A stretch of DNA of 60,619 nucleotides. It comes from an uncultured Pelagibacteraceae bacterium (GTDB lineage Bacteria > Pseudomonadota > Alphaproteobacteria > Pelagibacterales > Pelagibacteraceae). Shown in pieces: positions 7,962 through 16,352 of this stretch; the stretch's first letter is position 1; the number at the start of each line of letters is the position of its first letter. The DNA is taken from positions 1 to 60,619 of the forward strand of contig CACNSD010000008.1 in assembly GCA_902623075.1 (NCBI GenBank), in the 5' to 3' direction. The position numbers and the translations under genes were made by a program. The notes below the pieces were generated by a model. It saw only the letters and a program-made list of their open reading frames with translations, did no database searches and was not told the DNA's origin.

Positions 7962-8870
7962 TTATTTAAATAATAAAACCAAAACTGCAAGAACGATAAG
8001 TGCGATTATTGAGGAAATTAAAAAATACAACTTATGAATGTTTCTTCCTCTTAAATTGAAATAATGTCTAGCGACTGCAGTAATTACTCCTATTGCAACT
8101 AAAATTAACCAGTTATACTTATGATAGACCAAAAAACTAGAATGCCCCGAAAGCATTATAAACAGAACCAAAAAAGTTGAGTAATTATTGTGAATGGATC
8201 TTTGTTTAGCTGCTAAAGATAAGCTCATATCAAATTTTTCACCTCTCTCACTACTGCTAATAATATTCATTTGATTAGGTATAATTACTGTAAAAACATT
8301 TCCAAACATATTGGTACCTATAATCAATCCAACACTTAAAATTGCAAATTTTGGACCAAATAATTTAGTCAAACCAAAAGAAACAGCAGTCAGTAAAATA
8401 ATTGCTATAGAAATAAATAATACATTATTTTCGATCAACTTAGATTTACACAAACGATCATAAATAAACCATGCAACAATCAATGATAAAAGTGAAATAA
8501 TAATTGCATAACTAGGAGGCATTAACAAAACACGTTTATCAACCATTAATACACCTGCGTTATAGTAATAAATTACAACTAACAGCAGCATTCCAGTTAC
8601 AAAAGTTAAATAACTTTGCCATTTAAAGATTACCAGTCTATTTAAATAATCCTGTGGTGGTGATGTTTTTAATCTTGATAACTTGTAAAAAAAACCAGAA
8701 TGCATCAGATATCCTTCACCATCTACATCATCACTTGTTATGTTTTTATTTAAATTATTGTCTAAGTAATTAAACAAAAAACTATTACCTACCCATAAAA
8801 TAGCAAACACTACATGGCCCCATCTTAAAATTACTTCTAACCATTTAATAGTATAAGGTAAAAATTCCAT
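7962..8870 (-). CDS. puuD: Urate hydroxylase PuuD, membrane domain only
   Basis: A 302-residue inner-membrane protein with about eight membrane segments. The N-terminal LEVILRWGHVVFAILWVGNSF, then VDGEGYLMHSGFFY and FKWQSYLTF, match the membrane domain of PuuD, which oxidises urate to 5-hydroxyisourate and passes electrons to cytochrome c. Known PuuD proteins are about 400 residues or more and end in a fused cytochrome c domain. This one stops after the last helix with no CxxCH. The ATG overlaps the guaD stop by one base (TGATG), so it is in the xdh operon, between urate formation and HIU hydrolysis in pathway terms. See the separate cytochrome c at 16353-16676. Confidence 0.87.
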   Translation of the reverse strand: MEFLPYTIKWLEVILRWGHVVFAILWVGNSFLFNYLDNNLNKNITSDDVDGEGYLMHSGFFYKLSRLKTSPPQDYLNRLVIFKWQSYLTFVTGMLLLVVIYYYNAGVLMVDKRVLLMPPSYAIIISLLSLIVAWFIYDRLCKSKLIENNVLFISIAIILLTAVSFGLTKLFGPKFAILSVGLIIGTNMFGNVFTVIIPNQMNIISSSERGEKFDMSLSLAAKQRSIHNNYSTFLVLFIMLSGHSSFLVYHKYNWLILVAIGVITAVARHYFNLRGRNIHKLYFLISSIIALIVLAVLVLLFK

Positions 8871-9340
8871 CAGTATTTTATTTTATCTACTTTTTTATCC
8901 CAAATTTCAAATGCTTTTAGAGCATCATCTCTAAGCATTTGTGTCATTTTTATTTTTCTATCATTTATTTTTTTAGGAATCTCTAAATAAATAAATGAAT
9001 CATCAAAATCTATTTTTTTTGCGTCTTCTCTTGTATTTGCATAATATATTTTATCTAATCTTGACCAATAAATTGCGGAAAGACACATTGGACAAGGTTC
9101 ACAAGATGTATAAATCTCGCAACCTGATAGATCAAAAGTATTTAATTTTTTACAAGCTTCTCGAATTGCTACAACTTCACCATGAGCAGTAGGGTCATTT
9201 GAAGAAGTTACTTTATTAGAACCTTCTGCAATAATCTCATTATCCTTGACTATGACACTTCCAAAAGGCCCGCCAATAGTATTTGCACTATTTATGGAGA
9301 GTTCAATGGCTTTTGCCATAAATTTTTTTTTATCTTCCAT
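8870..9340 (-). CDS. guaD: Guanine deaminase (GuaD, cytidine-deaminase fold)
   Basis: A 156-residue protein matching the short Bacillus-type guanine deaminase. The zinc ligands and catalytic acid are in THAHGE-like TAHGEVVAIREAC (H53, E55) and CEPCPMCLSAIYWSR (C83, C86). The block NKVTSSNDPTAHGE and the end FEIWDKKVDKIKY are GuaD-like rather than tRNA-deaminase-like. It converts guanine to xanthine plus ammonia, feeding XdhAB. Its start lies 11 bases inside the end of xdhB and its stop overlaps the puuD start, so the genes are translationally linked. Confidence 0.92.
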   Translation of the reverse strand: MEDKKKFMAKAIELSINSANTIGGPFGSVIVKDNEIIAEGSNKVTSSNDPTAHGEVVAIREACKKLNTFDLSGCEIYTSCEPCPMCLSAIYWSRLDKIYYANTREDAKKIDFDDSFIYLEIPKKINDRKIKMTQMLRDDALKAFEIWDKKVDKIKY

Positions 9341-11645
9341 TTAGATTTTTTAATTTTTGTTTAATTTTATTAATACTCATTAAGATTCTCTCAGGAGTTG
9401 CTGGCGCATTAAGTTCTGGTGCAATTTGGTAATTTCCAATTGAAGCAATTGCATCTTTAATTGCATAAAAAACACTCATTGCTAACATCAGCGGTGGTTC
9501 ACCAGTTGTCTTGGCTTTATTTACAACGTTTTCTTTATTTATACCCTCTTTGTAAATCTCCACATTAAATTTTTTTGGAATATCACTAACTGCTGGTATT
9601 TTGTATGTTGATGGAGAAAATGTCGTAATTTGTCCATTTGATTTCCAATTTAGTTCCTCGATTGTCAACCAGCCTTGTCCTTGTACAAACCCACCTTCAA
9701 TCTGACCTAATTCAAGAGCTGGATTTATTGGTTTTCCAGCATCATGCAAAATATCAACTCTTTCTAATACATTTTCACCAGTTAGTGTGTCTATAGTTAC
9801 TTCTGAAACAGCTGCACCATAACAAAAATAGTAAAATGGCCTACCTCTAAATTTTTTTTTATCAAAATTAATTTTTGGTGTTGAATAAAAACCTGAAGAA
9901 GAAAGAGAAATTCTATTTAAATATGCCTCTTGAATAATACTTTTAAATTCAAATTGCCTATTTCCAAATATTATATGTTGATCTTTATAAACTGCTTCCT
10001 GATTATAAATTTTATATTTTTTCTTTATAAATTTTTCTAAATTTAATTTAATTTTTGCTACTGCATTTAACGCTGCTGCTCCATTCAAATCCGTGGTTGA
10101 TGAGGCCGCACTTGCTGATGTGTTTGGAACTTTAGATGTAGTGGTAGATGAAATATGAACTAAATCATATGGTAATCCTAATGAATTTGCTACCAATTGA
10201 GCTATTTTCGTATGTGTTCCTTGACCCATCTCTATACCTCCATGGTTCAAATATATACTTCCATCTGTATAAATATGGACAAGTGCTCCAGCTTGATTTA
10301 AGTGAATTGTTGTAAACGAAATACCAAATTTTAATGGTGTAATGGCAATGCCTTTCTTTTTAAATTTATTTACTTCATTAAATTTTCTTATATCAGAATA
10401 TCTTTTCTTGTAATTTGATTTATTTTCTAAATTTTTAAATAATTCATTAATAACATTATCCTCAATGGTCATTCCATAATGAGTTACATTCTTTTTATCT
10501 TTTTGATAAAAATTTTTCTTTCTTACTTCAAGTGGATCTTTTTTTAAATATCTTGAAATATTATCTACAATATTTTCAATTGCCATCATTCCTTGGTTTC
10601 CACCAAAGCCTCTAAATGCAGTCGAGGTCGGGATATTTGTCTTACATAAATTGTTTACCACCTCAATATCTGAAATATAATATGCATTATCTATATGAAG
10701 CAAGGCTCTTTCATTTATTGCAGCTGATAAATCAGGCGACATTCCACAATTTGAGGATAAATTTATTTTTAATCCTTCTATAATTCCTTCATCATCAAAA
10801 CCAACTTCATACTCAGAAAAAAACTCATGTCTTTTGCCAGTTAAAATTATATCATCATCTCTATCTAATCTTAATTTTACAGGTTGTCCTGCTTTATTAG
10901 CCAATAACGCGCAAATACAAGCTGTCATGAAATTTGTTTCTTTTCCACCGAAACCACCTCCTATTCTTCTTACTTCAACATTAATTGAATTACTTTTTTG
11001 ATTAAACATTTTTGCAATCAATTGTTGTGTCTCTGAGGGATGTTGTGTTGAGCTATAAACTAAAAAATTATCATCCTCTTTAGGAATTACAAAAGCTGCC
11101 TGACCTTCTAAATAAAAGTGTTCTTGACTTCCTGTTGTAAAGCTACCTTTTAAAATATTTTTAGATATTTTTATTTTCTTTGAGGCATTACCTCTTTTTA
11201 TTTTTCTAGGCTTAAATAGGAACTGTTTTTTATTTAAAGCTTCTTTTATTGTAATTATAGGTTTTAAATCTTTATATGTAACCTTAGCTTTTAACACTGC
11301 TTTTCTTGCTAATTCTGTCGTTTCGGCTGCAACTGCAAACAGGGGTTGACCATAAAACTCCACTTTTTTTGTTGGAAAAATAGGGTCTCCATCAAAAACA
11401 GGGCCAACATCATTTCTACCAGGAATATCACTTTGTGTAACTACTGAAATAACACCTTTACTATTTTTTACTTCAGTCAAATCAATTTTTTTAATTATAG
11501 CGTGTGCTTTTTTACTTAAACCAATTGCACCATAAATTGTATTTTTTGGTTCTAAAATATCATCAGTATACTCAGCATATCCACTTACATGTTTGTAAGC
11601 ACTATCGTGTGGTCTTATATCTCCAATAATATTATCTTTACTCAT
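9330..11645 (-). CDS. xdhB: Xanthine dehydrogenase, molybdopterin-binding subunit
   Basis: A 771-residue large subunit, the usual XdhB length. Molybdenum-pterin and substrate motifs are present: RRIGGGFGGKE, then TAFRGFGGNQGM (with the substrate-binding arginine), GGIEMGQGTHTK, and GEPPLMLA with the catalytic glutamate E716. The FRGFGG and GEPPL pair points to xanthine oxidation rather than to CO or aldehyde oxidation. It hydroxylates hypoxanthine and xanthine to urate in the cytoplasm with the XdhA FeS/FAD subunit, whose stop is directly before this ATG. The molybdenum-cofactor chaperone XdhC is not encoded nearby. Confidence 0.95.
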   Translation of the reverse strand: MSKDNIIGDIRPHDSAYKHVSGYAEYTDDILEPKNTIYGAIGLSKKAHAIIKKIDLTEVKNSKGVISVVTQSDIPGRNDVGPVFDGDPIFPTKKVEFYGQPLFAVAAETTELARKAVLKAKVTYKDLKPIITIKEALNKKQFLFKPRKIKRGNASKKIKISKNILKGSFTTGSQEHFYLEGQAAFVIPKEDDNFLVYSSTQHPSETQQLIAKMFNQKSNSINVEVRRIGGGFGGKETNFMTACICALLANKAGQPVKLRLDRDDDIILTGKRHEFFSEYEVGFDDEGIIEGLKINLSSNCGMSPDLSAAINERALLHIDNAYYISDIEVVNNLCKTNIPTSTAFRGFGGNQGMMAIENIVDNISRYLKKDPLEVRKKNFYQKDKKNVTHYGMTIEDNVINELFKNLENKSNYKKRYSDIRKFNEVNKFKKKGIAITPLKFGISFTTIHLNQAGALVHIYTDGSIYLNHGGIEMGQGTHTKIAQLVANSLGLPYDLVHISSTTTSKVPNTSASAASSTTDLNGAAALNAVAKIKLNLEKFIKKKYKIYNQEAVYKDQHIIFGNRQFEFKSIIQEAYLNRISLSSSGFYSTPKINFDKKKFRGRPFYYFCYGAAVSEVTIDTLTGENVLERVDILHDAGKPINPALELGQIEGGFVQGQGWLTIEELNWKSNGQITTFSPSTYKIPAVSDIPKKFNVEIYKEGINKENVVNKAKTTGEPPLMLAMSVFYAIKDAIASIGNYQIAPELNAPATPERILMSINKIKQKLKNLNGR

Positions 11646-13082
11646 TCAATTAACTCTAGTTAACTTATTGGAATTTATTTCTATAAAACATTTAATTAAT
11701 AAATTTTTTGCTATCTCTAACCTATATTCTTTGCTTGCTCTCATGTCTCCAATAGGACTTAAATCTTCCTCAAGATAATTTTTTGCATGGTCAAAAGTAT
11801 TGATATTAAGAGGCATATTTTTAAGAACTTTCTCACATGCCTTGGCTCTTTTTGGCACTGCAGCCATACCTCCATATGCAATATATGCCTCTTTAATTTG
11901 ATTATTATTTATTTTAAAATTAAAAGAGCCACAAACAGAAGAAATATCATCATCAAATCTTTTTGAAATTTTAAAGGCTTTAAATATATTTTTTTTAAAT
12001 AATGGGATTTTAATTGATCTTATAAATTCTGTTTTTTTTAGTTTAGTTTTTCTATAATCTAAGAAAAATTTATTTATTGGTATAACTTTCCTTCTATTAA
12101 AACTCTCAATTAAGATCTCGGCATTTAAAGACAACAAAATTGGTAATGAATCTCCAATTGGAGATGCTGTAGCAATATTACCTCCTATGGTACCTACATT
12201 TCTAATTTGAACAGAACCATATCTCTTCAATACAGAATAAAAATCTGGATAATATTTTTTTATTTCGTTTTCAAACTTAATTAAAGGAGTGGCTGCACCA
12301 ATTTCCAAATAATTTTTATTTACTTTAATAAAATCTAATTCTTTTATCTCTTTTAAATCTATTATAAACGGAATTTCTTTTCTTTCTTTTGTAACTGTTA
12401 AAGATAAGTCTGTTCCACCTGCAAGAAAATTAAAATTAGAATTATTTTTAATTATATTTTTTAATTCTTTGACGTTTTTGGGAGAAAAGTAAATTTTATC
12501 ATCTTTTTTAATAAAAATATTATTTGGTTTGATGGTTTTTAATAATTTTATAGTTTTATTTTTATTTTTACTAAACTCATCTGTCTTATTTATCTTATTT
12601 AAACTTTTAGCAGCATCAATAATAGGTCTATAGCCAGTGCAACGACATAAATTTCCTGAAATAGAGTCTGTTATTAATTCGCTATTGTAGCTCTTATTAT
12701 TCTTAAACATTGAAAACAAAGACATAACAAACCCTGGAGTACAAAATCCACATTGTGAACCGTGAAATTTCACCATTGCCTCTTGTACTGGATGAAGTTT
12801 CCCATCTTTAGAAACCAAATCCTCTACAATCAAAAGTTGTTTACCATTCAAAGATGGCACAAAAGAAATACAAGAATTAATTGAACTATATTTTAGGTCA
12901 TTGTTTACTAGCTCACCTAAAACAATAGTACATGCACCACAACCACCTTCTGAGCATCCCTCCTTAGTTCCAGTTTTTTTTAACTCAGTCCTAATATAAT
13001 TAAGAATTGTTTGATTAGGATCTGGGTTTTGAATTTCTAAAATTTTATCGTTCAAAAGGAACTTTACTGAATTTGATATCAC
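11646..13082 (-). CDS. xdhA: Xanthine dehydrogenase, FeS/FAD subunit
   Basis: A 478-residue small subunit with two [2Fe-2S] domains followed by a FAD domain. The plant-type cluster ligands are C43, C48, C51 and C71. The second cluster is held by C111, C114, C146 and C148 (QCGFC and CRC). FAD motifs are LAGGTDLSLTV and GTIGGNIATASPIGDSLP. It carries electrons from the molybdenum site to NAD. The start is GTG, directly after the hiuH stop (TAAGTG), which puts FLLND at the family's usual N-terminal position; no ATG fits. Confidence 0.95.
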   Translation of the reverse strand: MISNSVKFLLNDKILEIQNPDPNQTILNYIRTELKKTGTKEGCSEGGCGACTIVLGELVNNDLKYSSINSCISFVPSLNGKQLLIVEDLVSKDGKLHPVQEAMVKFHGSQCGFCTPGFVMSLFSMFKNNKSYNSELITDSISGNLCRCTGYRPIIDAAKSLNKINKTDEFSKNKNKTIKLLKTIKPNNIFIKKDDKIYFSPKNVKELKNIIKNNSNFNFLAGGTDLSLTVTKERKEIPFIIDLKEIKELDFIKVNKNYLEIGAATPLIKFENEIKKYYPDFYSVLKRYGSVQIRNVGTIGGNIATASPIGDSLPILLSLNAEILIESFNRRKVIPINKFFLDYRKTKLKKTEFIRSIKIPLFKKNIFKAFKISKRFDDDISSVCGSFNFKINNNQIKEAYIAYGGMAAVPKRAKACEKVLKNMPLNINTFDHAKNYLEEDLSPIGDMRASKEYRLEIAKNLLIKCFIEINSNKLTRVN

Positions 13083-13433
13083 TTAACTGCCTCTATAAGT
13101 AGAATAGCTCCATGGAGATACTAATAAAGGTACATGATAATGTTGTGAAGGATCTGAAATACCAAATCTAATAATTACATCATCTAAGAATGGTACATCA
13201 CTTGCTGATGACGTATTTTTAAAATAATCACCAATGTAAAAAACTAATTCGTATTTACCCTTAACAAAAATATCTCCCTCTGCCAATGGAGAACTCGCTC
13301 TACCATCATCATTGAGTTTTATTGAAGTTATTTTTTTTCTCTCTGAATTATTTAAATAAAACAACTCAACTAAGATACCTTTTCCAGGTTTGCCTGAATA
13401 TACATCTAAAACATGAGTTGTGAGCTTTGTCAT
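13083..13433 (-). CDS. hiuH: 5-Hydroxyisourate hydrolase (transthyretin-like)
   Basis: A 116-residue protein of the transthyretin-related family. It starts with TTHVLDVYSGKPGKG, has HYHVPLLVSPWSYSTY, and ends in the diagnostic YRGS tetrapeptide that lines the HIU active site. It turns the PuuD product 5-hydroxyisourate into OHCU. It is the first gene of the minus-strand operon hiuH-xdhA-xdhB-guaD-puuD-PRT and is divergent from uraD, which takes the next step. There is no signal peptide, so the step is cytoplasmic. A TATAAT lies only four bases upstream of the ATG, probably too close to be its promoter. Confidence 0.95.
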   Translation of the reverse strand: MTKLTTHVLDVYSGKPGKGILVELFYLNNSERKKITSIKLNDDGRASSPLAEGDIFVKGKYELVFYIGDYFKNTSSASDVPFLDDVIIRFGISDPSQHYHVPLLVSPWSYSTYRGS

Positions 13434-13448
13434 AAAATTATAGTATCA

Positions 13449-13476
13449 TTTAAATTTCAAACTTAAATTATTTAAA
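13449..13476. promoter_or_regulatory. Inverted repeat between the divergent purine operons
   Basis: TTTAAAT (13449-13455) and ATTTAAA (13470-13476) form an inverted repeat with a 14-bp spacer, inside the 48-base gap between hiuH and uraD. Both promoters of the catabolic cluster should lie here or just inside the genes. It could be an operator, but pure A/T repeats are expected by chance. Confidence 0.25.
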
Positions 13477-13481
13477 ATTAT

Positions 13482-13979
13482 ATGAGAACAATAGATAACA
13501 TTAACGATCTTAACAAGTCCGATTTTTTGTCAATATTTGGTAATGTTTTTGAAAAGACTGAATCTGTGGCTTTAGAGGCTTTTGAGTCTAAGCCATTTAA
13601 AAATTTTGAGGATATTGTCCTTAAAATGTTAAATATTTACGAAAATTACGAAAAAAATAAAATTTTGGAAATTTTAAATGCGCATCCAGAACTTGCAGTA
13701 GCAAAAAAAATGACTTCAGAATCCATATCAGAACAAGCTTCAGCAAAATTAAACCAATGTTCTAACGATGAATATGAGGAATTTAAAAAATTAAATTTAG
13801 AATATAAAAAAAAGTTTAATTTTCCTTTCATAATTGCAGTAAAAGGTAAAGATAAAAATGAAATTTTGAATAATTTTAGACAAAGAATACAAAGTGATGT
13901 AGAAAGTGAATTCCTTGAAGCAAAAAAACAAGTAAAAAAAATTGCAACCTTTCGTTTAAATGAAATAAATAAAAAATGA
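13482..13979 (+). CDS. uraD: OHCU decarboxylase
   Basis: A 165-residue cytoplasmic protein of the OHCU decarboxylase family. The catalytic-histidine motif HPEL is at H68-P69, followed by the family's SEQASAKL (E84, Q85) and the FPFIIAVKGKDK strand. It decarboxylates OHCU to S-allantoin, finishing the urate-to-allantoin stage begun by PuuD and HiuH. It is the first gene of the plus-strand operon uraD-alc-allA-puuE. Its stop overlaps the alc start (ATGA). Confidence 0.93.
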   Translation: MRTIDNINDLNKSDFLSIFGNVFEKTESVALEAFESKPFKNFEDIVLKMLNIYENYEKNKILEILNAHPELAVAKKMTSESISEQASAKLNQCSNDEYEEFKKLNLEYKKKFNFPFIIAVKGKDKNEILNNFRQRIQSDVESEFLEAKKQVKKIATFRLNEINKK

Positions 13980-14962
13980 AAAAATTTATAAGTGCGAAAA
14001 TGATTAATTTAGCAGATCCCAGAGTAGGATCTAAAATTATATACAAAACTGATGATTTTTTTGCAGCTGCTCATAGAATATTAAAAATTGACCCTCCAGT
14101 TTTTAAAGATGGATTATTTGACAAACATGGCAAATGGATGGATGGATGGGAAACTAGAAGAAGAAGATTAAAAGGTTTCGATTATTTAATTTTAAAGCTA
14201 GGTAAGCCTGGAAAGATATTTGATATAGATATTGATACAACGCACTTCAATGGAAACCAACCTACACATGCCTCAGTGGAGGGTTGTTTCAGTAAGAATA
14301 AACCAAGCAAAAAAACAAAATGGCGTCACTTACTTGGAAAAAAAAGACTTGGGGCAAATAGAAACCATAGTTTTAAATCACAAAATAAATCAATTTTTAA
14401 TTATATAAAATTAAACATTTTTCCAGATGGTGGGGTCGCAAGACTTAGACTTTATGGAAAAATTGAAATGGAAAAAAACTTTTTAAGTAAAAAAAATATT
14501 AACCTAACATCTGTTTTAACTGGTGCTTCAATTGTTGGTTGCAATAATGAACACTTTGGCAGAGCTGAAAATGTCATAGCCCCTGGTAAAGGAAAAAATA
14601 TGGGAGATGGTTGGGAAACAAGAAGGAGTAGAGGAAAAAACTTTGATTGGCTCATAATTAAATTTGGAAAACCAGGCTTAATTAAAAGATTAGAGATAGA
14701 CACTCATCATTTTAAAGGAAATTACCCCGATACTTGCTCAATTCAAACTGCAAATATTTCAAAAGATCTGTCTAATAAATCAATTGTAAATAATTCAAAG
14801 AATTGGAAAATTATTGTAAATAAATCCAAACTATCTGCTCATAAAAAACATATTTTTAAAAAGTTCTTAATTAAAAGAAGTAAGGAAAATTATCTTAGAA
14901 TAAATATCTATCCAGATGGTGGAATTTCAAGAATAAGAGCATTCGGAAATTTTGTGAAATGA
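13976..14962 (+). CDS. alc: Allantoicase
   Basis: A 328-residue protein with the two tandem beta-sandwich repeats of allantoicase. Each repeat carries GWETRR (57-62 and 212-217), then FDYLILKLGKPG or FDWLIIKFGKPG, and D-x-x-HF (DTTHFNGN and DTHHFKGN). Each closes with PDGG-x-x-R-x-R. It cleaves allantoate to ureidoglycolate plus urea. Both ends overlap neighbouring genes by four bases (ATGA), so uraD, alc and allA should be translated together. The choice of allantoicase over an amidohydrolase commits the pathway to urea release. Confidence 0.95.
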   Translation: MKKFISAKMINLADPRVGSKIIYKTDDFFAAAHRILKIDPPVFKDGLFDKHGKWMDGWETRRRRLKGFDYLILKLGKPGKIFDIDIDTTHFNGNQPTHASVEGCFSKNKPSKKTKWRHLLGKKRLGANRNHSFKSQNKSIFNYIKLNIFPDGGVARLRLYGKIEMEKNFLSKKNINLTSVLTGASIVGCNNEHFGRAENVIAPGKGKNMGDGWETRRSRGKNFDWLIIKFGKPGLIKRLEIDTHHFKGNYPDTCSIQTANISKDLSNKSIVNNSKNWKIIVNKSKLSAHKKHIFKKFLIKRSKENYLRINIYPDGGISRIRAFGNFVK

Positions 14963-15450
14963 ACATAATAAAAGCAAAAAAAATAACAAAAAAAAATTTT
15001 TCTAAATTTGGTCAATTAATAGATACGTCTAAAAAAAATCCTATAAATATTAATGATGGATATGCAAAGCGATTTAATAATTTGATAAATATAGATACCT
15101 CAAAAAAAAATGGTAAAGCTATCGTTAGTATTTTTAAAGCAAAAAAAAGAAGATTTCCTATGAAAATTGATATGATGGAAAAACATCCTCTAGGAAGCCA
15201 AGCCTTTATACCAATGGATGATACAAAATTTTTAGTATTTGTGGCACCGCGGGGTCATAAACCAAATATAAATAAAATCCAATCCTTTGTGGTCCCAAAA
15301 CAAACCGGGATAAATTACAATGCTGGTATTTGGCACTTTCCATTAATTTCTATGAAAAATATAAATTTTCTTGTTATTGATAGGAAAGGAAAAGGAAACA
15401 ATCTTGAAATTTATAAATTTAAAAAAGAGAAAATTATTTTAAAAAAATGA
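14959..15450 (+). CDS. allA: Ureidoglycolate lyase
   Basis: A 163-residue cupin-fold protein of the AllA family. Recognisable blocks are KFGQLID near the N-terminus, MMEKHPLGSQAFIP in the centre, FVAPRGHKPN, and GINYNAGIWHFPL near the end. It splits ureidoglycolate into glyoxylate and urea, the last step of the pathway. It overlaps alc at its start (ATGA at 14959-14962) and the puuE start at its end (ATGA at 15447-15450). Short family members vary, but the gene order leaves little doubt. Confidence 0.93.
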   Translation: MNIIKAKKITKKNFSKFGQLIDTSKKNPININDGYAKRFNNLINIDTSKKNGKAIVSIFKAKKRRFPMKIDMMEKHPLGSQAFIPMDDTKFLVFVAPRGHKPNINKIQSFVVPKQTGINYNAGIWHFPLISMKNINFLVIDRKGKGNNLEIYKFKKEKIILKK

Positions 15451-16346
15451 AAAAAAAATACCCAAGAGATTTAGTAGGATATGGATCTAAAAATATTAAA
15501 GTAAGGTGGCCTGGTAATGCTAGGTTGGCTTTACAATTTGTATTAAATTATGAGGAAGGTGGAGAAAACTGTACTCTGCATGGTGATAAAACTTCAGAGG
15601 TATTTTTATCTGAAATTATAGGAGCAAAACCAATTAAAGGTCGGCACTTAAATATGGAGTCGATTTATGAATATGGATCAAGAAGAGGGTTTTGGAGAAT
15701 TCATGATTTATTTAAAAAGAAAAAAATACCGCTTACTATTTTTGGTGTTGGGATGGCACTAGAAAGAAATAAAGAAGTTTGTTTGGCCATAAAAAGAGCA
15801 AATTATGAAGTTGCTTGTCATGGATGGAGATGGATTGATTATCAAAATGTACCAAAGAAAAAAGAGGAAAATGATATGAAACTAGCAATAAAATCTATTA
15901 AAAAAAATTTTGGTGCTGAACCTGCTGGTTGGTATACAGGAAGATGCAGTGTAAATACTCTAGATTTAGTTATTAAAAATGGAAATTTTTTATACAGCAG
16001 TGATACTTATAGTGATGACCTTCCTTATTGGGTAAAAAAAGGTAAAAAAAAACAATTAATGATTCCCTATACACTTGATAACAACGATATGAGATTTGCA
16101 ACTACTCAAGGGTTTAACTCTGGAGAACAGTTTTATAATTATTTAAAAGATAGTTTTGACGCTCTTTACGAAGAAGGAAAAACTTCACCAAAAATGATGT
16201 CGGTTGGTTTACATTGTAGATTAATTGGCAGACCTGGTAGAATACAATCACTTAAGAAATTTTTGAATTATGTTTCAAAATTTAAAAATATTTGGATTTG
16301 TAAAAGAGTAGATATAGCTAGACATTGGATAAAAAATTATAGTTAA
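15447..16346 (+). CDS. puuE: Allantoinase PuuE (polysaccharide-deacetylase fold)
   Basis: A 299-residue protein of the NodB/polysaccharide-deacetylase superfamily, in the PuuE branch. The N-terminal PRDLVGYGSKNIKVRWPG and LALQFVLNYEEGGE, the central EVACHGWRWIDYQ, and the late HCRLIGRPGR are characteristic. PuuE is the metal-independent allantoinase that hydrolyses allantoin to allantoate and is usual beside uraD. It should act between UraD and Alc although it is last in the operon. It faces the cytochrome c gene, with a 6-base gap and no terminator. Confidence 0.93.
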   Translation: MKKKYPRDLVGYGSKNIKVRWPGNARLALQFVLNYEEGGENCTLHGDKTSEVFLSEIIGAKPIKGRHLNMESIYEYGSRRGFWRIHDLFKKKKIPLTIFGVGMALERNKEVCLAIKRANYEVACHGWRWIDYQNVPKKKEENDMKLAIKSIKKNFGAEPAGWYTGRCSVNTLDLVIKNGNFLYSSDTYSDDLPYWVKKGKKKQLMIPYTLDNNDMRFATTQGFNSGEQFYNYLKDSFDALYEEGKTSPKMMSVGLHCRLIGRPGRIQSLKKFLNYVSKFKNIWICKRVDIARHWIKNYS

Positions 16347-16352
16347 ATTTTT

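Noticed and set aside
9330..13082. CO dehydrogenase or aldehyde oxidase as an alternative for XdhAB
   Set aside because: The FRGFGG and GEPPL motifs, the separate FeS/FAD subunit layout and the guaD and hiuH neighbours fit xanthine dehydrogenase.
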